This document shows, one piece after another, positions 60,801 to 64,000 of a stretch of 64,000 bases of DNA. Under the pieces are notes generated by a model, which saw nothing but the letters and a program-made list of their open reading frames with translations, was not told the origin of the DNA and did not search any database. This stretch comes from Desulfosarcina sp. BuS5 (lineage in GTDB: Bacteria > Desulfobacterota > Desulfobacteria > Desulfobacterales > BuS5), in assembly GCF_028752835.1 (NCBI RefSeq), contig NZ_CP087953.1, positions 1 through 64,000 of the forward strand, in the 5' to 3' direction. How positions within the stretch are numbered: the stretch's first letter is position 1; every line of letters starts with the position of its first letter. A program made the translations under genes and the position numbers.

Positions 60801-62393
60801 AATCCTATTCCACCAGAAATTTCACAAGTTCTTGTTAGTGATAATGACCTTTCAGAAATACTAGAAAAACTTGGAATGCCCCGCTATCAACCCGAAAATA
60901 AAACAAGCAGCACGCGCTTGCTGGATGACTTGGCCAACGCTTTGGAAAATCCAGAGACAATAGCAAATAGAGACATTTTCATGGGACATGTTCGAGCGGC
61001 ATGGAGCCTCTTTGAACCGGACACAGAAGATCCATTTCCCCATAAACTTATTGTGAAAAGCGGTTCCGAACTTAAAGCCTTGGTTCCATCTCTGGATAAT
61101 CCCATATTCCTTCCTGATGATACGTCTTCCTTTCATCATGGCTTGGAGAATTATGTAAAAAATATTTTGGCAATAGAGGCCAAAGATACGAAGCGACTTG
61201 GCATGGGATTTAAAAGGGTTTTCGGCCATGGTATCCGCTTCATTTCCGATTTGAGAGTGCAGCCCGTTGTAGATGGTGAGCCTTGGGAAGAAACCCAGAG
61301 CGGAGATTTTTTCTGCGAGGGAAAGTTTGCATGGGTCATCCCTGTCCTAATGTGTTGCCATGCACACGCTGGCATTCAGGTCAGGGGGGCTTATACCAAA
61401 GCTTTTTCCAATGCTATGGACACCATAAGAAAGGCGAGGCTCTACTTTGCCGACATTTTGGAAGTTGGTATTTGGGAAGAAGATCGGTACGTTCCAGTCA
61501 CCAAAATAGATGGCGTTTGGTTGGCCAAGTCGTCCACGCTTCTTGCAACACGCAAAGCCATAGAAAGGCTAAGTTCTTTAGGTGAGGCTTTTTCCTCCAT
61601 GATGGACCGCGCGGACTTGGAGGTGCCTCTAAAACTTGTCCTCAATAAGCTTGATGGGCAAGACGAGCCAGCCCGAGAAATTATAGAGGGAGCACTGAAG
61701 GAGCTCAAAATAAGTTCGGAACATCTTGCAGAAATTGAACAGTTGTGGATGGGTGACTTGAGCTGGGCAATTCGTATGCTAAGGCCCCTTCTTTTGGCCT
61801 TGCATCCAGATGCCGATCTTTCTATTTTAACGGGGATAACGACTGAAGACGCCCTCAAACGGTTATTGAATGGCTTTGACCTATCTCCATTGAGCCAGAG
61901 GCAGGCCATTTCGATAGTGAGAAAAGAAAAAGGGTTTTTTGATCTCGGCCTCTATTTGTATGAAAGTTTTGGGGAAATATTCCAGTTGGGCAAATGGAAT
62001 TTGGCTGTGAAAAGGGCAGGAGAATCACCAGTAAAAAACAAAGAGGCTGCAGAGCAATTTCAAGATCACATGGAATCTGCTCAAGTTCCCTTAATGTCCA
62101 TTGTGAGGAAATTGCTCAAAGATAATAAAGAAATAGGACCCTATACGGATTTGGTAGAACAATTGGAGTCTCTCGGAATTCCGGATAACTACCATGACCT
62201 ATATTGGAACGTGACTTTCCAGCAAACGATGGATGTGGTTAAGCCACTACTGGTCTCATGGCAGGCCCCGCTCGGAGGGATAGAGTCAGTCACTACTGCC
62301 CAGAATGTTGATGAACTTGTCACAAAGCTTGAGGTTTTGAATTTTGAGCCAACTGTGGACCCCTTGGAAATATTTACGACAAATTCCAGGTAG
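57804..62393 (+). CDS. Sacsin-like GHKL ATPase, 3' end truncated by an intron
   Basis: A 1,529-residue protein. The N-terminus has the sacsin/HSP90-type ATP site: LIELIQNAHDAL (N box, about residue 74), YMANDGLPF (G1) and DIGNKGIGFRSVLEIT (G2). The rest is large, multi-domain and not recognised. Proteins of this type occur in defence islands and often end in a DUF3883 domain, which is not seen here. The last native codons read EIFTTNS. The frame then enters the group II intron (antisense), where a TAG is met, so the C-terminus is lost. It starts 84 bases after attC site C. GGAGG lies 17 bases from the ATG, too far to be convincing. Confidence 0.78.
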   Translation: MVGNTISQKTVKVHQDVEEAPSGYAEKVIQKTRGEIHTFLDELANGTSNYKSLHNLTEQVEHQYHGRFLIELIQNAHDALFDIEKQKADEDTPEDEGRIEVVITNDLPFGALYMANDGLPFMEPNFNSLSRFGQSDKDPEKDIGNKGIGFRSVLEITHTPEIFSLKEKTSSFFNGFNFRFDPGIIQSFEKPIQALLNGNDNPDLNIGCQVPLVDWRKGKLDAFRGRWQALGFEGIASELRFLSPYLLPEPISDQDKTPLVRKFEKKGFATVVRLPFTSEKARDLALQIIEELDENTILFLNKAKSLWIETPRTKRFVTRKSHLLPDLGNAQQIDIDVLVDETEYADTKRYWLWKWMIGGEEKPEEAEEIRRAVSSLPGKWPKIRRAEVSLAVRVGESPEKGLISIFLPTEQSSGAACHLNAPFYGDIRRTKVVFDDEKFKFNKILIEKMAKRAAHIVTKHLGGKGLDEARAILDILVPISSQETNGEDWFSLIEKEFSELGLDIKEEPLIQTSDSWKSVKSASLPPRLDEPKVFTEELFYRNATFDIINEGLGSRNSQIINFFKFVTIEADPLDDWVASTIEVVAQEIARENKVDWNDFWHDVMLLLPGKSECLKGKKVLLGTDNELHASSDSMSVFFRPRSSGDDEEVLPDQSVDEIPRELRSHIAFLNEGITVHIAGERGGIKKHPLHGYLSSSLVQPFGVESILRNVLIPVTPDLPIRLDEEKDQLCRAISSWGFQLVAGLVAKDKGEKTLKYLGKLPVPCHGGWYPLNETSFGPGWHHTFGLKLKSYLYAANTTETKEATKKLLLPPNDDHWSQNISDNLDLLKKAGVFDGIRLIKIEHGDWEANFSVPGYSEGIKLPEEPPPTFDKDIWEEYTSIVYKNVQPSFTGTFEYSIQDLFIIPGIDQYSTLNQNVPKDFMDVLLRSISKWEGKWNSINISKIGGQSDSKSHKSPLKYWLEETPWLIDLGNVSSDFCPRDKWFIPPAVIAGRAHQFKHLNPIPPEISQVLVSDNDLSEILEKLGMPRYQPENKTSSTRLLDDLANALENPETIANRDIFMGHVRAAWSLFEPDTEDPFPHKLIVKSGSELKALVPSLDNPIFLPDDTSSFHHGLENYVKNILAIEAKDTKRLGMGFKRVFGHGIRFISDLRVQPVVDGEPWEETQSGDFFCEGKFAWVIPVLMCCHAHAGIQVRGAYTKAFSNAMDTIRKARLYFADILEVGIWEEDRYVPVTKIDGVWLAKSSTLLATRKAIERLSSLGEAFSSMMDRADLEVPLKLVLNKLDGQDEPAREIIEGALKELKISSEHLAEIEQLWMGDLSWAIRMLRPLLLALHPDADLSILTGITTEDALKRLLNGFDLSPLSQRQAISIVRKEKGFFDLGLYLYESFGEIFQLGKWNLAVKRAGESPVKNKEAAEQFQDHMESAQVPLMSIVRKLLKDNKEIGPYTDLVEQLESLGIPDNYHDLYWNVTFQQTMDVVKPLLVSWQAPLGGIESVTTAQNVDELVTKLEVLNFEPTVDPLEIFTTNSR

Positions 62394-64000
62394 GAGCATC
62401 GGTTACCCGACGCCCCCCCTACAGACCCGTACGTGAAGATTTCCCTCATACGGTTCCTCGGTTCAAATCCTTTTTACCGGATTATCAACCAAACAGGCGA
62501 CACCCCGTTTGGCGTATAACTTTGCAGCCCTTACGGCATCAAATATTATGGACTATTCTGGGTAATGGCAGTGGGTATGTTGTGCGCAAGTCCTCGAACA
62601 TTACTTCGCCCTTGTGACTTCTTCGGCTTAACCATCGACGCCATGCTTTCTCAGTATATTCAAACACAACTTCCAGCACTTTGTAGTTACTTATTACTCC
62701 AAAGTACTGGTAAAAACCTCGCAGTTTACTGCAAAGAATCTCATACTGCTCGGCCATTGGCTTATGACGGTTATCCTTGCACCATATCCATATTCTCTTC
62801 ATAAAACGGCTTGAACGCTTTCTTGCCGTCTTTTTCTTTATTACCATGTACCCTTTTAATGATTTTGACCAGTAAAATGTAAACCCTAAAAAATCAAACG
62901 TCCCGTTTCCCTTTCCGCTAATGCGTTTGGAAAATCGAATCAGTTTTGTCTTTTCCGGGTGAAGTGACAGCTCGAACTGTTCGAACCGCCTGGGTAATAC
63001 ATCCATGACACGCAATGCGTCTTTTTCATACTCGAACCCGAGGATGAAATCATCCGCCCAGCGTATGATGGAGCATCTCCCTTTCATCCGGGGGATCACT
63101 TCTTTCACGTACCAGTCATCTAAAACATAATGAAGAAAGATATTACTGAGCACAGGGGAAATTACTCCTCCCTGTGGAGTGCCCGTTTCAGAGTACGTCA
63201 GGTTGCCTTCCTCCATTACGCCTGCATTCAACCACTTCCCTATCAGGCGAATCATTCCGCCGTCACTTACTCTCCGACGTATCATGTCTTTAAGTAACTC
63301 GTGATTAATATTGTCAAATAGTCCTGTAATATCTGCGCTTACTATCCAGCTGATATTCTGCTTCAAGCATTGCTCACGTAAATCTTTGATTGCCATGTGT
63401 TGGCTCCGACCTTTTCTGAATGCATGGGAAAAATTGTAAAAATTCCTGTCAAATATGACATTCAATATGGCTGCTGCTGCTTTCTGGACAATTTTATCCT
63501 CAAGTACAGGTATGCCAATTGGACGCTTTTCCCCTCCTTCCTTGTCTATCCAGATACGCTTTACAGGAGACGCAACGTACTGTCCTCTCCGCAGTCGTTC
63601 ATACAGATTATAGAGGTTTTGATCAAGATTTTCGGCATACTCCTTTGCCGTAACCTTGTCCACTCCTGCAGATTCGCTTTTCCGAATTTTACGAAAGGAT
63701 TGTTTCAGTAAATCAAAGTCTATCCGATGGACTACTGATGTAAATACCAGTTCATGATTATTTTGAGCAAGCAGCTCGATTTTGATAAGGGATGACCCAC
63801 CTGTTAATACCGGTGGTTGTCCCCATTCTATCGGTCTGGAATTGCAAGCGACCGTTCTTGCAATTTCTCGGCTTTTTGTTGATATGGTTTGTGACCTCTG
63901 TGTATCTCCCATAATTCCTGCCAAAAAAAACGTTATACCCTGCTTCACCTTCCCTGCAGTGGGTCGCTTGGGCATCACTTCCCCACCTTTCCGATCAAGA
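62390..64000 (-). mobile_element. Group II intron, copy 2 (5' end outside the window)
   Basis: On the minus strand the same domain V and domain VI hairpins and 3' end (GCTCCTACC) as copy 1 are present. Sequence identity with copy 1 looks above 98 percent over the visible 1.6 kb. It is inserted in antisense orientation to the sacsin-like gene. Confidence 0.85.
62539..63978 (-). CDS. ltrA: Group II intron reverse transcriptase/maturase, copy 2
   Basis: 479 residues, nearly identical to the first copy, with the same IRWADDF catalytic motif and maturase domain and without an HNH domain. It is longer at the N-terminus because it has eight T rather than seven in the run before LAGIMGDTQ, so the frame stays open to GTG/ATG near 63978. 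Differences seen from copy 1 are Met to Arg after GDTQ, SNP to NNH, Lys to Glu in KSES and in GGEK. Only one of the two upstream forms can be native. Confidence 0.9.
   Translation of the reverse strand: MMPKRPTAGKVKQGITFFLAGIMGDTQRSQTISTKSREIARTVACNSRPIEWGQPPVLTGGSSLIKIELLAQNNHELVFTSVVHRIDFDLLKQSFRKIRKSESAGVDKVTAKEYAENLDQNLYNLYERLRRGQYVASPVKRIWIDKEGGEKRPIGIPVLEDKIVQKAAAAILNVIFDRNFYNFSHAFRKGRSQHMAIKDLREQCLKQNISWIVSADITGLFDNINHELLKDMIRRRVSDGGMIRLIGKWLNAGVMEEGNLTYSETGTPQGGVISPVLSNIFLHYVLDDWYVKEVIPRMKGRCSIIRWADDFILGFEYEKDALRVMDVLPRRFEQFELSLHPEKTKLIRFSKRISGKGNGTFDFLGFTFYWSKSLKGYMVIKKKTARKRSSRFMKRIWIWCKDNRHKPMAEQYEILCSKLRGFYQYFGVISNYKVLEVVFEYTEKAWRRWLSRRSHKGEVMFEDLRTTYPLPLPRIVHNI

Noticed and set aside
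1-64000. CRISPR array, tRNA or rRNA genes
   Set aside because: No regularly spaced repeat-spacer pattern, cloverleaf or rRNA sequence was recognised on reading both strands.

Overview
The window looks like an accessory (genomic-island) region of a Gram-negative, probably Desulfobacterota-like (sulfate-reducer-type) chromosome. This is inferred from an F-type conjugation module, IHF/HU-like and PEP-CTERM proteins, an xseA-xseB chromosomal edge and moderately AT-rich DNA. No rRNA, tRNA or CRISPR array was recognised, and the taxon is inference only.

Layout. 1-0.6 kb: end of xseA and xseB, the only housekeeping genes. 0.75-7.1 kb: a methyltransferase, a group II intron, an integron-type cassette carrying a TIR-like effector between attC sites (no integrase in view), a duplicated non-coding repeat and an IS4-family insertion sequence. 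7.35-18.4 kb: a defence operon of the DUF499 / DUF3780 / DUF1156 methylase / PLD-helicase type, with an added AlbA_2 ATP-binding protein; its ATPase gene carries a frameshift. 18.6-20.5 kb: a second TIR protein, then decayed fragments (Abi-C-like, IS200-like, IHF). 21-33.6 kb (minus strand): a reduced F-type type IV secretion operon (HD protein, OmpA-like lipoprotein, TraA, L, E, K, B, V, C, H, G). 33.9-35.8 kb: an ATPase_2/DUF234 protein and a small non-autonomous IS21-like element. 35.8-45.3 kb: a four-gene minus-strand operon (double AAA+ ATPase, unknown protein, Tdp1-like PLD protein, SNF2 helicase) with a divergent WYL regulator; this is the best candidate for an undescribed defence system. 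46-53.3 kb: a truncated umuC, a Tn3-family transposon, a truncated VirD4/TraD coupling protein, its frameshifted membrane neighbour and a CPBP protease. 53.3-55.5 kb: iteron-like repeats, a small DNA-binding protein and an IS3-family element. 55.5-57.7 kb: a truncated PEP-CTERM gene and a second attC array with a HigBA-like toxin-antitoxin cassette and a lipoprotein cassette. 57.8-62.4 kb: a very large sacsin-like ATPase gene whose 3' end is cut by a second, nearly identical group II intron in the opposite orientation, running off the window.

How it fits together. This is a defence and mobility island: two multi-gene helicase/PLD systems, two TIR proteins, a toxin-antitoxin pair and a GHKL ATPase are mixed with conjugation genes that seem to have lost their coupling protein, relaxase and several pilus-assembly factors. 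Mobile elements have repeatedly cut genes here: the Tn3 element sits between a truncated umuC and a truncated virD4, the IS3 element cuts an accessory gene, and the intron cuts the sacsin-like gene. The two introns form long inverted repeats around about 58 kb.
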